Shown: positions 35,972-45,915 of the stretch, in pieces | Layout: each line of letters begins with the position of its first letter | How positions within the stretch are numbered: the stretch's first letter is position 1 | Assembly (NCBI RefSeq): GCF_025562715.2 | Contig: NZ_JAPFCC010000001.1 | Location: 1,692,501-1,756,500 of the forward strand | From: Endozoicomonas gorgoniicola | GTDB taxonomy: Bacteria > Pseudomonadota > Gammaproteobacteria > Pseudomonadales > Endozoicomonadaceae | Length of the DNA stretch: 64,000 nucleotides | Reading direction: 5' to 3' | Translations under genes and position numbers: made by a program | The notes under the pieces: model-generated | The model's input: only the letters and a program-made list of their open reading frames with translations | Told to the model about the DNA's origin: nothing | Database searches by the model: none

Positions 35972-36743
35972 AGAATGCTCTGGCTGTGTTGCTGGTTTCT
36001 CTCTCCACCTGTTCAGGGGTTTTACCGGTATGTTCTGCAATCGTTCTGGCGATCCAGGGTAGGAACGCAGGCTCATTACGGCGATTTTTAGGTTTTTTAT
36101 CCAGAGTTCTTGGCAACAGCCAGGGCGAGTCGGTTTCAATCATCAGCCGGTTTTGAGGAATATCTTTCAGCAACGGGTGTAAATGCGTTCCCCGTCGTTC
36201 ATCACAGACCCAGCCGGTGATGCCAATGTGCAAATCCAGATCCAGATAACGGTACAGTGCCTCTTTGTCGGCAGTAAAACAGTGGACCACCAGCGCGCTG
36301 AGATTATCCCGAACTTCCCGGACAATGTCGTAAAAGCGCTGTGATGCATCCCGTTCATGACAGAAGGCAGGCATATTATGCTGTATCGCCAGTTCCAGCT
36401 GCTGTTCAAAGACACTTTCCTGAATCGGCCGGGGAGAAAAGTCACGGTTAAAGTCCAGTCCCATCTCTCCGGCAGCCACGACTTTATCTTCCTGAAACAG
36501 GGCGGCCAGCTCTTGAAAACTGCCACCTGTTGCCGACTTCGCACTGTGTGGGTGAATCCCTGCTGTTGAATAGCAGTGGGGGGCAAATTCCTGTGCCATT
36601 TGTACTGCCGCTACCGATTCGTCAATGTCGGTGCCGGTGAGAATCAGTGTGTTGACCCCCGCTTCAATGGCTCGTTCAACAACCGCTTCACGGTCACGGT
36701 TAAACTGTTTATCGGTCAGGTTAACACCAATATCAATCATCAA
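35949..36743 (-). CDS. tatD: TatD-family deoxyribonuclease
   Basis: 264 residues, closest to E. coli TatD: it starts MIDIGVNLTDKQF and keeps TAGIHPHSA, GEMGLDFNRDFS, HCFTADKEAL, IGITGWVCDERRG, IETDSPWLLPR and RRNEPAFLPWI. These include the metal-binding Glu, His and Asp of this TIM-barrel Mg2+-dependent nuclease (3'-5' exonuclease, DNA repair, also quality control). One difference is PAFCHERDASQRF, where E. coli has HCRDA: the His is kept and the Cys becomes Glu. It is cytoplasmic, and no tatABC genes are nearby. Confidence 0.94.
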   Translation of the reverse strand: MMIDIGVNLTDKQFNRDREAVVERAIEAGVNTLILTGTDIDESVAAVQMAQEFAPHCYSTAGIHPHSAKSATGGSFQELAALFQEDKVVAAGEMGLDFNRDFSPRPIQESVFEQQLELAIQHNMPAFCHERDASQRFYDIVREVRDNLSALVVHCFTADKEALYRYLDLDLHIGITGWVCDERRGTHLHPLLKDIPQNRLMIETDSPWLLPRTLDKKPKNRRNEPAFLPWIARTIAEHTGKTPEQVERETSNTARAFFNLDQGE

Positions 36744-36884
36744 ACTGGTTTACCAAGGGTTTATAAGTTTCTGTAAGGTAAGAATATTATGGTATTCTGA
36801 GGCGACTACAACAATGGTGCAAGCAACCTTCAGGCAAGCGGCACCAGAAAACCTTTACCAGGAACATTTCTGTAAGGAACAAGT

Positions 36885-37712
36885 GTGACCTCTGATCAAC
36901 ACTCACTCTTTGTCACAGAGCTGGCTATCTACCCTGTCAAATCGACTCGCAGACTTCCGATGCAGCAGGCAAAAGTCGTGACTACCGGCTTTGCTCATGA
37001 CCGTCGCTGGATGCTGGTTGACCCGGAAGGGAAGTTTATTACCCAGCGTCAACATCCGAAAATGGTTCATATCGTTGCACAACCTGATGAAAAGGGCATG
37101 GTTGTTAGCGCACCAGGGATGGAAACGATACAGATTTTTCAACCAGAGCCACGCCACCGTTTTGAAGTGACTGTCTGGAAGGATGTGTGTGCTGCACTGG
37201 ATGCCGGTGATCAGGCTGCGCAGTGGTTCAGTGAATATATGGGTTTTAACTGTCGTCTTGTTTATATGGATGAAGGCTGCCAGCGCCCGGTTGACCAGCG
37301 CTATGCGCTGACCAGTGACCTGACTAGTTTTGCTGATGGTTTTCCGTTTCTTCTGACTTCAGAAGCCTCGCTGGCAGACCTGAATGGGCGGCTTGACCAG
37401 CCTGTGCCAATGGAACGCTTTCGCCCCAATATTGTTATTAATGGTCTGGATGCGTTTGCGGAGGATCACTGGCAGCGTATTCGCATAGGCTCTGTCGAAT
37501 TCAGGGTGTCCAAAGCCTGTACCCGCTGCATCATGACAACCGTAGATACCCGAACAGGAATAAAGGGCAAAGAGCCTCTGCAGACTCTGGCTAACTATCG
37601 GAGAGGGGAGAAGGGCGTACTGTTTGGTATGAACCTTAATCACGACAATGAAGGTGTTATATCGGTGGGTGATCCGGTAGAGATTCTGGATAGCCTGCAG
37701 AGTACCGTTTAA
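36885..37712 (+). CDS. MOSC-domain protein, YcbX-like
   Basis: 275 residues, starting at GTG after TAAGGAAC. An N-terminal MOSC beta-barrel domain (LAIYPVKSTRRLPMQQAKV, DRRWMLVDPEGKFITQR) precedes a MOSC domain (MERFRPNIVINGLDAF, then the conserved CTRCIMTTVDTRTG with the Cys thought to bind molybdenum cofactor sulfur). Such proteins (YcbX, YiiM) are molybdoenzymes that reduce N-hydroxylated compounds. The C-terminal 2Fe-2S ferredoxin domain of full YcbX is missing, so it needs a separate electron donor. Confidence 0.9.
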   Translation: MTSDQHSLFVTELAIYPVKSTRRLPMQQAKVVTTGFAHDRRWMLVDPEGKFITQRQHPKMVHIVAQPDEKGMVVSAPGMETIQIFQPEPRHRFEVTVWKDVCAALDAGDQAAQWFSEYMGFNCRLVYMDEGCQRPVDQRYALTSDLTSFADGFPFLLTSEASLADLNGRLDQPVPMERFRPNIVINGLDAFAEDHWQRIRIGSVEFRVSKACTRCIMTTVDTRTGIKGKEPLQTLANYRRGEKGVLFGMNLNHDNEGVISVGDPVEILDSLQSTV

Positions 37713-37721
37713 AAGTACCGT

Positions 37722-38540
37722 TTAAAAATCGAAGTCCACCCATAGTGGTGCATGATCTGAAGGTTTCTCCATGCTGCGGATGTCGTAATCAATGCCCGTA
37801 CCCAGGCATTTTTGCATCATGGAGTCTGTAGCCAGAATGCCATCAATCCTCAGCCCACGTTTTGGCTCACGTTCGAAGCCACGGCTCCGGTAATCAAACC
37901 AACTATAGAGTTCGTTGGTCGCTTCCGGTGGAATCTCCCTGTAGCAATCCTGCAGCCCCCAGTTTAACAGCGTTTGAAACCATTCCCGTTCTTCCGGCAG
38001 AAAGCTGCATTTACCAGTTCGCAGCCAGCGTTTGGCATTGTCCGCACCTATGCCAATATCAGCATCAGTGGGTGAAATGTTGAAATCTCCCAGCACAACA
38101 ACATTGGAAACCGGTTTACAGGATGTATTCAGGGTTGTCATCAAATCCCGGTAAAACTGTTTCTTGGCTGGAAATTTGACGGGATGTTCCCGGCTTTCAC
38201 CTTGTGGGAAGTAGCCATTGATCACGGTATAAAGGTTGCCGCTGGGCGTTTCATAGTCAGCAATAATCATTCGCCGCTGCGCATCTGCGTCATCCGAAAG
38301 ATAACCTTTCTGTACCTGCACAGGCTTGCGTTTGCTCATCAGGCCAACACCATAATGAGTCTTCTGACCAAAATGCTCTATGTGATAACCAAGGGATTCA
38401 ATGGCTTCAACTGGAAAATTTTCATCGGCGACTTTAATTTCCTGCAGGCCAATCACTTCAGGTTCGTGCTTCTGAATCAGGGCTTCCAGTTGGTGTAGTC
38501 GGGCACGAATACCATTGACATTAAATGTGATGATCTTCAT
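37722..38540 (-). CDS. xthA: Exodeoxyribonuclease III (AP endonuclease)
   Basis: 272 residues of the exonuclease-endonuclease-phosphatase fold. Active-site motifs are MKIITFNVNGIRAR (Asn), GLQEIKVADENFP (metal Glu), VINGYFPQGE (Tyr region), VVLGDFNISPTDADIG (Asp/Asn), LRIDGILAT and PSDHAPLWVDFDF (final Asp-His). It repairs abasic sites and removes 3' blocks. The length equals E. coli XthA. It ends 9 bp from the stop of the MOSC gene, the two genes converging. ATG 38540 is followed immediately by the conserved N-terminus. Confidence 0.96.
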   Translation of the reverse strand: MKIITFNVNGIRARLHQLEALIQKHEPEVIGLQEIKVADENFPVEAIESLGYHIEHFGQKTHYGVGLMSKRKPVQVQKGYLSDDADAQRRMIIADYETPSGNLYTVINGYFPQGESREHPVKFPAKKQFYRDLMTTLNTSCKPVSNVVVLGDFNISPTDADIGIGADNAKRWLRTGKCSFLPEEREWFQTLLNWGLQDCYREIPPEATNELYSWFDYRSRGFEREPKRGLRIDGILATDSMMQKCLGTGIDYDIRSMEKPSDHAPLWVDFDF

Positions 38541-38627
38541 TCCAGGTCTATCTCTTTTTGTGGTCGCTGGAGGGGCATCATACCCAACCCGACAGAGGGA
38601 GGGAACCAGTAGTCGCGAGGCGGAGGC

Positions 38628-41045
38628 TTATGTCAGCTGCATTCCCGAAACTTTAGTGGTCATCAGGTCAAACTCAGGATCAGCCAGTTCTTTCAGGTTA
38701 TAAAACGCTCTGTAGCGCTCCGTCAGTTTTTGATGATATGACCAGCTGTATCGATGACCCGATATATAAGCAGACAGGATGGAATAAAGGTGTCCTCTTG
38801 AAGAGCAGATGCCTCGTATTCTTTTACGATACTCAGGATTCTGTTGCCAGTCAGGATGACTGGAGTAGGTGTTGACAATAAGCTCTCTCAATTCATCCGG
38901 GCTATTGCCGGTGCCTCTGGTTGTCTTAAAATAGCAGGCTTCTGTGCGGCTAAGCCACTGCTCTGCCAGTTTTGCCATGTCGGTTCGCTTGTTGACGGTT
39001 TCTCCATCCAGGGCGTATAAGTTGGGGAAGGGTGACTCCATCTGGCGAATATAAAACCATGCGGCTTCTTCACAGATTCGGCCATAAATGGGCTGTCCCC
39101 GCGTGTTACTTAACCAGCGGCTGATAGTCTTTGCTTCCAGCTTCAGGTCGCAGTTGTCGCGGGCCAGATGAATATCCCTTTGAAATTTGGATACTTCCCG
39201 ATGCCCATCCGGTAACCACTCACCTTCTGGTTGCCAGGATTTTTGAGCCCTGGGTTCTTTTTCTGAACTGACGGGGACAGAAACTTCAGGTGCCGCTGAC
39301 GTTGAAGGTCGTTCTGGCTGGCTGGCTTCAGTGGCTTTTGCTGTCTGCTTCGGGCTAATCTCATGGGCAGCAGCCTCAGGAACAGCCTCAGGAACAGGAA
39401 GTTGGCTTGAACCCTTAACCGCATCAGAGCCTGCCTCTTGACCCTTTTCAGCCTTTTGGACTGATTGGTTATCTTTTGTTCTTTTACCCTTGCCCTTACT
39501 TTTGCCTTTTTTCCCCTTTCCTTTTGCGGTGGTTTTTTTCCGGGCTCCGGTTGGCCCGGCGGCCATCGTCCCTTCCAGCCATTCATTTTCATCTGCAGTA
39601 CTTGAGACAGCCTTGCTCAAGACAGCTGCCTGCCGAGCCAGAGAATAACTTTCATACTGGTGCCTGATCGTTTCCTGATGCCCTGTTGGCAACGGGTTGC
39701 GCAATAATTCATCAAGGCACCCCAGAGCTTCGTCGTAATGGCCAAAACTCGCGAATATTTTCGCAGCATCCATGTAAACCAGTTTGAAATTTTCACGTCT
39801 GCCAATTCTGCGCAGAATAATGGCGCATTGTAGCGGGTTGGCTTCACGCAGAAGGAATTTTTGTCTGGAATGCCAGGCGAGAATCAGGCCGGAAATATCT
39901 CTCTGATAGCTGCTAAGCTCAGAATCTCTTTCTGCAGCTTTAGCATCGTCAACGCCATAATGGGATTTCAATGCACTTTCTACCTTGAGCAGTTTCTTTT
40001 TATCTTTTTTCTTGTCGATCTGCTCGAGACTCATTGCTTCTTCCAACACCTGAGTGAACTTATTGCCACTTGTTTCAAGCACTGATTGTCTTAAGCACGA
40101 AGCAAGGGATTTCTGAAGCTTGTCCGGAAAACCACCGGGATTTCCTGGCCAGTACTCTTTTTTACTTAGATTAAAGAGGCAGGCAAAAATCCAGAGTGCC
40201 TGATGGTACTCTGTACGATTGTGTGGGGTATCCAGTTCTATGATGAGCTCAACATCATCCGGGCTAAGCAAAAAAGAAGAAAGTACCATACCGTGTAATT
40301 TTTCAGTTGCCTCAAGGGAACTCAGCAGATCAATAATCAACCCTGGTGAAATGGGACCGCCCGGTTTAAGAGCCAGCCTTGTCATCAACCAGACCGATGG
40401 CATAAAGTGTGATTTTTTTGCCAGCTCACAAAAAAAGTTCAGTTTATCTTCATTCTCAAAAGCAGCGGGGTTGAAATTGTACTCATGATTCAGATGGAGA
40501 AGTTCAATAAAGTCGGGTAGCACATCGGCGTATTTATCCAGCAAACAATTTGTTACCTCCTTCAACCCTCTGCCATCCTTAAGCTTCAGTTTCGTCATGG
40601 CGGCAGACAGTAACAGGCTGCAACCTATGTTTGTAGACATGGTGTGCTTCAGTTCTTGTCGTATTTCAGTCAGACTTTGATCATCCACTTCCAACGCACG
40701 CTCTGACTGGTAATGGTATATAATACCCAACCTTTCGAAGAACGCCTGAAGAGTTTCCCCCTTGGCAGGCTTATCATTCTTATATAAAGAAAGAGCTTCC
40801 ATCAGCTTCAGCAGTAGCTCTGTTCTCGATAACGTTATGTCGTATGAAGGTATGCCTGATGCCGCTAAATGACTGGAAGCCTTAGCGGGTCTGGCTGCCC
40901 GGTGCGAGACTTTTACAGCTCCTGAATCTGTTGTTGGTGCGGCTGTTGACTCCGGTAATTCTGGCTGGTTGCCGGTTTCACCAGAGTCTTCCGGATTCTT
41001 GCGATCAGAGGGAGAGGGTCGTGGTTGCCCTGCATCAGGAATCAT
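38628..41045 (-). CDS. Large helical-repeat protein with Lys-rich linker, paralog of the gene at 17649
   Basis: 805 residues, no named family. A polar disordered start (residues 1-60) is followed by a long helical region (about 65-490) with TPR-like pairs (FASFGHYDEALGCLDELL). A very basic Gly/Lys linker (GKGKKGKSKGKGKRTKD, about 500-525) and a Pro/Ser/Glu-rich stretch come next, then a C-terminal helical domain with ICEEAAWFYIRQME. Architecture and this motif match the 851-residue protein at 17649-20204. No signal peptide or membrane helix. It lies alone between xthA and the divergent RND pump genes. Function unknown; the shared design suggests a small lineage-specific family. Confidence 0.7.
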   Translation of the reverse strand: MIPDAGQPRPSPSDRKNPEDSGETGNQPELPESTAAPTTDSGAVKVSHRAARPAKASSHLAASGIPSYDITLSRTELLLKLMEALSLYKNDKPAKGETLQAFFERLGIIYHYQSERALEVDDQSLTEIRQELKHTMSTNIGCSLLLSAAMTKLKLKDGRGLKEVTNCLLDKYADVLPDFIELLHLNHEYNFNPAAFENEDKLNFFCELAKKSHFMPSVWLMTRLALKPGGPISPGLIIDLLSSLEATEKLHGMVLSSFLLSPDDVELIIELDTPHNRTEYHQALWIFACLFNLSKKEYWPGNPGGFPDKLQKSLASCLRQSVLETSGNKFTQVLEEAMSLEQIDKKKDKKKLLKVESALKSHYGVDDAKAAERDSELSSYQRDISGLILAWHSRQKFLLREANPLQCAIILRRIGRRENFKLVYMDAAKIFASFGHYDEALGCLDELLRNPLPTGHQETIRHQYESYSLARQAAVLSKAVSSTADENEWLEGTMAAGPTGARKKTTAKGKGKKGKSKGKGKRTKDNQSVQKAEKGQEAGSDAVKGSSQLPVPEAVPEAAAHEISPKQTAKATEASQPERPSTSAAPEVSVPVSSEKEPRAQKSWQPEGEWLPDGHREVSKFQRDIHLARDNCDLKLEAKTISRWLSNTRGQPIYGRICEEAAWFYIRQMESPFPNLYALDGETVNKRTDMAKLAEQWLSRTEACYFKTTRGTGNSPDELRELIVNTYSSHPDWQQNPEYRKRIRGICSSRGHLYSILSAYISGHRYSWSYHQKLTERYRAFYNLKELADPEFDLMTTKVSGMQLT

Positions 41046-41221
41046 AGCGTTGTCTTTTGATGATGGCTCTTTCTATAGATTCGACCAAATTCGGAATAGC
41101 CTGAATAGCTGTCCGTTTTTACTTGACGACTCCCCCCTTTGCTGGCAGGCTTTTCTGCAAAAGAATTAGTGTGTCTGCAGATAATAATAAGAACGCGGTA
41201 ACATGGACTGTAATCAACATA

Positions 41222-42340
41222 ATGCTCAATACAAACCTTCCCGGTAGATCCTGGCTGGCAGCGGTTTTCACAGCCATCGTTTTAGGGGTATATCTGCTGA
41301 CGGCTGATATTACCGACATTAATGATCCCAATAAGAACCAGACGCCATCAAACTCCGGTCAGGCTTCAACAGCTGAAGCTAACCTGCCGACGGTTACTGC
41401 CCGACAGTTCGATCATGAACAGATTCCAAGAACTTTGACATTATATGGCCGAACCAGACCTGACCGGATTATTACCGTCAGTTCCGAACTGGCTGCACGC
41501 ATTGTTGGTGTAGAGGCTGAGCGGGGTTCCCTGGTCAGGGTAGGGGAGACCCTGATAACCCTGCGGGAAGAAAACCTCCGGGCAGAGCTGAAGTCCGCCA
41601 GGGCTCAGGTGAAAAAAGCCAGACTGGATCTGGACTCAGCCCTGGCTCTGCAAAAGAAAAATCTGATTGCCGACAACCAGCTGCCCCAGCTGGAACTGGC
41701 TGTAGCTGAAGCGGAATCCCGTCTGCAGCGACTGCAGATAGACCTGGGCAACACCCGCATTGAGGCGCCCGTTACGGGTATTCTTCATCATCGACTGATT
41801 GAGCTCGGTGATTTTATCGACCGTGGCAACCCCGTTGCAGAAATTCTTGATCTGGACCCGCTGATTGTGTCCGTTGATGTGACTCAGGAGCTTATCGAGT
41901 CCCTGACTGCTGGTGACAAAGCAGAAATCCGATTGTTGGGTAAACGCTCAGCGACAGCGACCGTCCGTTACATCTCACGCAAAGCCAATGACGCAACGCG
42001 TACGTTTAATGTAGAACTGGCTATAGCCAATCCCGATATGAAGCTCCCCGCCGGTCTCAGTGTTGAGGCAGATCTGGTGATGGGGCAGGTCAGGGCAGTA
42101 GAGCTTAGCCCGGCATTGCTAAGCCTTGATGAGAGTGGGGTGCCAGGCATCAAGTGGGTAGATCGCAATAACATTGTACAGTTTACGCCTGCCGGGATTG
42201 TAAAAACCGGTAGCAACAGTCTCTGGCTCAGTGGCATTCCTGCCAATGTTCGCATCATTACCCGTGGACAGGGTTTTGTAAAAGAGGGCAGTCGTGTGAA
42301 AGTGGCTGCCAGTGACACAGCTCTGATCGTCGGAGAGTAA
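41222..42340 (+). CDS. RND efflux periplasmic adaptor (membrane fusion protein)
   Basis: 372 residues from ATG 41222; an in-frame TTG at 41123 would add a non-homologous leader. An N-terminal anchor (WLAAVFTAIVLGVYLL) is followed by a typical HlyD/AcrA layout: a lipoyl half (TVSSELAARIVGVEAERGSLVRVG), a helical hairpin (LRAELKSARAQVKKARLDLDS), the second lipoyl half (NTRIEAPVTGILHHRL), then a beta-barrel (IVSVDVTQELIESL) and a membrane-proximal domain. It links an RND pump to an outer-membrane channel; no TolC-like gene is nearby. It is separated by 4 bp from the pump gene. Confidence 0.9.
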   Translation: MLNTNLPGRSWLAAVFTAIVLGVYLLTADITDINDPNKNQTPSNSGQASTAEANLPTVTARQFDHEQIPRTLTLYGRTRPDRIITVSSELAARIVGVEAERGSLVRVGETLITLREENLRAELKSARAQVKKARLDLDSALALQKKNLIADNQLPQLELAVAEAESRLQRLQIDLGNTRIEAPVTGILHHRLIELGDFIDRGNPVAEILDLDPLIVSVDVTQELIESLTAGDKAEIRLLGKRSATATVRYISRKANDATRTFNVELAIANPDMKLPAGLSVEADLVMGQVRAVELSPALLSLDESGVPGIKWVDRNNIVQFTPAGIVKTGSNSLWLSGIPANVRIITRGQGFVKEGSRVKVAASDTALIVGE

Positions 42341-42344
42341 CATC

Positions 42345-45300
42345 ATGCACGGAGCCATCAAAGGCATACTGTCCCGCAGCCGAACCGTATTAATGATGTT
42401 TGTACTGTTATTGTCGCTGGGATCCCTGTCTTATATAACCCTTCCAAAAGAAGCGGCACCGGATGTTCCTATTCCCGTCGTGCTCGTTTCCGTCAACTAT
42501 GAAGGGATTTCTCCGGAAGATTCTGAACGCCTGATGGTGCTTCCCCTTGAAAAGGAATTAAGAGGCATTGCCGGTATAAAAGAAATGACTTCAACGGCTT
42601 CCCAGTCCCATGCTTCCATTACAGTGGAGTTTATTGCCGGACTGGATATCAGCAAAGTCATGGCTGATGTCAGGGATAAGGTCAACCAGGCCAAAAGCAA
42701 ACTGCCTGAAGGCAGTGACGAACCAGTGGTTAAACAGGTGACTATTGCCAGCATGGAACCGGTTATCACGGTCATCCTGTCGGGTGAAATGCCGGAAAGA
42801 GCCCTGATCCGGATAGCCAGAAAGGTCCGTGACGTTCTTGAAGGGCGCAAAGAGATTCTTGAAGTCACCATTGGCGGCGACCGTGAAGATGTTATTGATG
42901 TTGTTATTGACCCGTTAAAACTGGAAAGTTACGGCCTGATACCCGCCGATGTAGTGAACCTGGTGACCAGTAATAACAGACTGGTGGCTGCGGGTAATGT
43001 GGATAATGGTAATGGACGATTTTCTGTTAAGGTACCTGCCGTCTATAAAACACCTGCGGATATACTGGCGCAGCCGGTTAAGGCAGACGGCGATAAGGTG
43101 ATAACCTTTGCAGACGTTGCCACGGTGCGCAGCACATTCAAGGATGGTGGCAGTTACGCCAGCATGAACGGCGAGCCCAGTGTCTCTCTGGAAGTCAAAA
43201 AACGACCGGGTGAAAACATCATCCAGACCATTGAAATCACCAAAGCTATTGTTGCCGAAGTGAAAAAACAGGCACCTGAAAACCTGCAGGTGGACTACAG
43301 CAAGGATCAGTCAAAAGACGTACGACTGATGTTGCTCGACCTGCAGAATAATGTCCTGTCAGCGGTTATTCTGGTGGTAATTGTTATCCTCGGGGCATTG
43401 GGGTTGCGCAGTTCGGTACTGGTTGGATTGGCCATTCCCGGAGCCTTTCTGACCGGCCTGTTGATGATCGGGATCTTTGGTCTGACTATTAATATGATTG
43501 TGCTGTTTGCCTTGATCATGTCCGTTGGCATGTTGGTTGATGGTGCTATTGTGGTAACTGAGTTTGCAGATCGGAAAATGAATGAAGGGCTGTCACGCAA
43601 AGAGGCTTATTTACAGGCTTCGTTGCGTATGTCATGGCCTATAACCGCTTCAACAGCGACAACGCTGGCAGCGTTTTTCCCCCTGATGTTCTGGCCGGGC
43701 ATGATGGGAGAATTCATGATGTATCTGCCACTGACATTGATTGCCACATTATCGGCTTCACTGTTAATGGCATTGATCTTTATTCCCACCATCGGCGCGC
43801 TGATTGGCAAGCCGAGAAAACTGTCGCAGGCAGAAGCCATTAACGTTAAAGCCTCAGAAGCAGGGGAGTTAACGACAATGGTTGGCTTGTCAGGGGGTTA
43901 TACCCGACTTCTCACCAAAACCCTGAGTCATCCCGGAAAAATCGTCTTGTCCGGTTTTCTGCTGGTGTGTGGTGTTTACTGGACCTTTGCCAGAATCGGC
44001 AATGGTGTTGAGTTCTTTCCCAACGTAGAAACCAACTATGCCCGGGTCAGTATACTGGCTAACTCCAGTAATTATTCCATCGATGAAAAGCACGAGATTA
44101 TTCAGCTGGCAGAAGAGCGTCTGGTGAATATTCCTGCTATCCAGTCTGTCTACGCCAGAACCGGTGAAAAGCGGACAATAGGCACACTGTCGCTGACTCT
44201 GGTTGACTGGCAGTACCGGGAACCGGCTCCGGAAGTTATGACACAGATAAAAGAACAGCTGTCTGTTTTTTCCGGACTTGATATCCTGGTTAACCGGCAA
44301 AAAGACGGGCCACCTGCAGGTATACCATTAAGTCTGACCATCTTCTCTGAAAACCTTGCGCATCTTAATGACAGTTTGAGAACCGTAGAGCGCATTCTGA
44401 GAAAACACCCCAAGATCGTGAATATCGAACATAATGGTTCAACACCCGGTTATGAGTGGCAGATGAACATTGATCGCACTCAGGCAGCAAGGTTCGGTGC
44501 GGATGTCACTACGACGGGAAGCGTAATTCAGATGGTAACCTCCGGACTGACGGTTGGCAGCTATCGTCCGGATAACAGTAATGATGAAGTCGATATTCGT
44601 ATACGTCTTCCTGAGCAGGACAGGCATCTGGAGAGTATCGACAGGCTGAGACTGATGACCGCAGCAGGACTGGTGCCTATCAGTCATTTTACTGAACGCA
44701 GTATTGCCAGCCAGCTGGATAATATCAACCACACCGATGGTCTGCGCAGTGTCAATATTGGGGGTGAACTGCTTGAAGGAGAGCAGCTGGGCAAGATTCT
44801 GCCTGATCTTTTTGCCGAAATAGAGGCTAGCGGTTTAGCGGATGGCGTCACCGTTGAAATTAAGGGTGAACAGGCTGATCAGCAGGAAAGCCAGACCTTC
44901 CTGATCAAGGCGTTTGCCGTGGCCCTGTTCGTTATGGCAATGATTCTCGTCAGTCAGTTCAACAGTTTTTACCAGGCCTTTTTAATCATGTCTGCAGTTG
45001 TGCTGTCTACCGGTGGGGTATTTATCGGGCTGCTGATTACCGGACAGCCTTTTGGCATTGTGATGAGTGGCATTGGCGTCATCTCACTGGCTGGTATCAT
45101 CGTCAACAATAATATTGTACTGATTGATACCTATAATACTCTCAGGGCAAGAGGAATGGACGCTACCCAGGCAGTCCTGCGCACCGGAGCCCAGCGTTTA
45201 AGACCTGTTCTGCTGACTACCGTCACAACCGTTCTTGGCTTGCTGCCCATGGTGCTGTCAGTCAATCTTGATCTGTTTGCCCATAAGATTGATATTGGCG

Positions 45301-45476
45301 CGCCATCGACGCAGATGTGGAATCAGCTCTCAGTTGCCATTGTCAGTGGGCTGTCATTTGCCACGGTGCTGACACTCTTTATTACACCGTGCCTGCTGGT
45401 AATGGCAGGCAGGATAGAGGATCGCAGGGCAGCTCGTGGAACAGAGGTTACTGAAGACGTTTCAAACCTTTTATAA
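42345..45476 (+). CDS. RND multidrug efflux permease (AcrB/HAE1-like)
   Basis: 1043 residues with the RND layout: one N-terminal helix, a large periplasmic loop, six helices, a second loop and six more helices. Motifs include ITLPKEAAPDVPIPVVLVSV near the start, ALIMSVGMLVDGAIVVTEFADR in helix 4 (the Asp of the proton relay; only one Asp of the usual pair is clear), PITASTATTLAAFFPLMFW and VISLAGIIVNNNIVLIDTYN in the second half. It uses the proton gradient to expel drugs, detergents or metabolites. Substrates cannot be read from sequence. It forms an operon with the adaptor. Confidence 0.92.
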   Translation: MHGAIKGILSRSRTVLMMFVLLLSLGSLSYITLPKEAAPDVPIPVVLVSVNYEGISPEDSERLMVLPLEKELRGIAGIKEMTSTASQSHASITVEFIAGLDISKVMADVRDKVNQAKSKLPEGSDEPVVKQVTIASMEPVITVILSGEMPERALIRIARKVRDVLEGRKEILEVTIGGDREDVIDVVIDPLKLESYGLIPADVVNLVTSNNRLVAAGNVDNGNGRFSVKVPAVYKTPADILAQPVKADGDKVITFADVATVRSTFKDGGSYASMNGEPSVSLEVKKRPGENIIQTIEITKAIVAEVKKQAPENLQVDYSKDQSKDVRLMLLDLQNNVLSAVILVVIVILGALGLRSSVLVGLAIPGAFLTGLLMIGIFGLTINMIVLFALIMSVGMLVDGAIVVTEFADRKMNEGLSRKEAYLQASLRMSWPITASTATTLAAFFPLMFWPGMMGEFMMYLPLTLIATLSASLLMALIFIPTIGALIGKPRKLSQAEAINVKASEAGELTTMVGLSGGYTRLLTKTLSHPGKIVLSGFLLVCGVYWTFARIGNGVEFFPNVETNYARVSILANSSNYSIDEKHEIIQLAEERLVNIPAIQSVYARTGEKRTIGTLSLTLVDWQYREPAPEVMTQIKEQLSVFSGLDILVNRQKDGPPAGIPLSLTIFSENLAHLNDSLRTVERILRKHPKIVNIEHNGSTPGYEWQMNIDRTQAARFGADVTTTGSVIQMVTSGLTVGSYRPDNSNDEVDIRIRLPEQDRHLESIDRLRLMTAAGLVPISHFTERSIASQLDNINHTDGLRSVNIGGELLEGEQLGKILPDLFAEIEASGLADGVTVEIKGEQADQQESQTFLIKAFAVALFVMAMILVSQFNSFYQAFLIMSAVVLSTGGVFIGLLITGQPFGIVMSGIGVISLAGIIVNNNIVLIDTYNTLRARGMDATQAVLRTGAQRLRPVLLTTVTTVLGLLPMVLSVNLDLFAHKIDIGAPSTQMWNQLSVAIVSGLSFATVLTLFITPCLLVMAGRIEDRRAARGTEVTEDVSNLL

Positions 45477-45915
45477 AGAAGGAAGAGAAAGAAGGAAGAG
45501 GCCGATGTAACGGGAGGGTAGGTTTGATATCGATAGCCCAGTCACGGTTATAGCTGCATAAGCTTGGGTTTACGTGAATGAAACCACCTCGAAACCCAGT
45601 CCTCACGCACCCACGCAGCCATTCAGGCACCTTGCCAGGCTAAGGCTGCCACTTTCCCTTAGTTTGAACCCAATCGGCCATATATGCCCTGTCAGCCCGT
45701 TCCTGGTGACGAATGGGTAAACAGCCGTTAAAGCCCTTTAAAACAGGTGTTACAGGCGGGTGGCTGGGCTGGTTTTGGAGATGGTTGGGTTCGTGAGAAT
45801 CGGACACGTCGATATGGTTTGATATATAGTGTCCGATTCCTCGCAATCCCAACAAAATCAATAGGATCAATGAATATGGAACCGGACATGTCCGATTTAG
45901 AATCGGACAAGCTTT
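45477..45915. other. Gene-free junction between chromosome and prophage
   Basis: 439 bp between the RND stop and the first prophage ORF. No supported gene: the short ORFs here have no start signal or recognisable sequence. The right part (from 45797) contains the TGTCCGATT repeat cluster. The left part has purine-rich DNA directly after the RND gene and no clear terminator. Confidence 0.6.
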
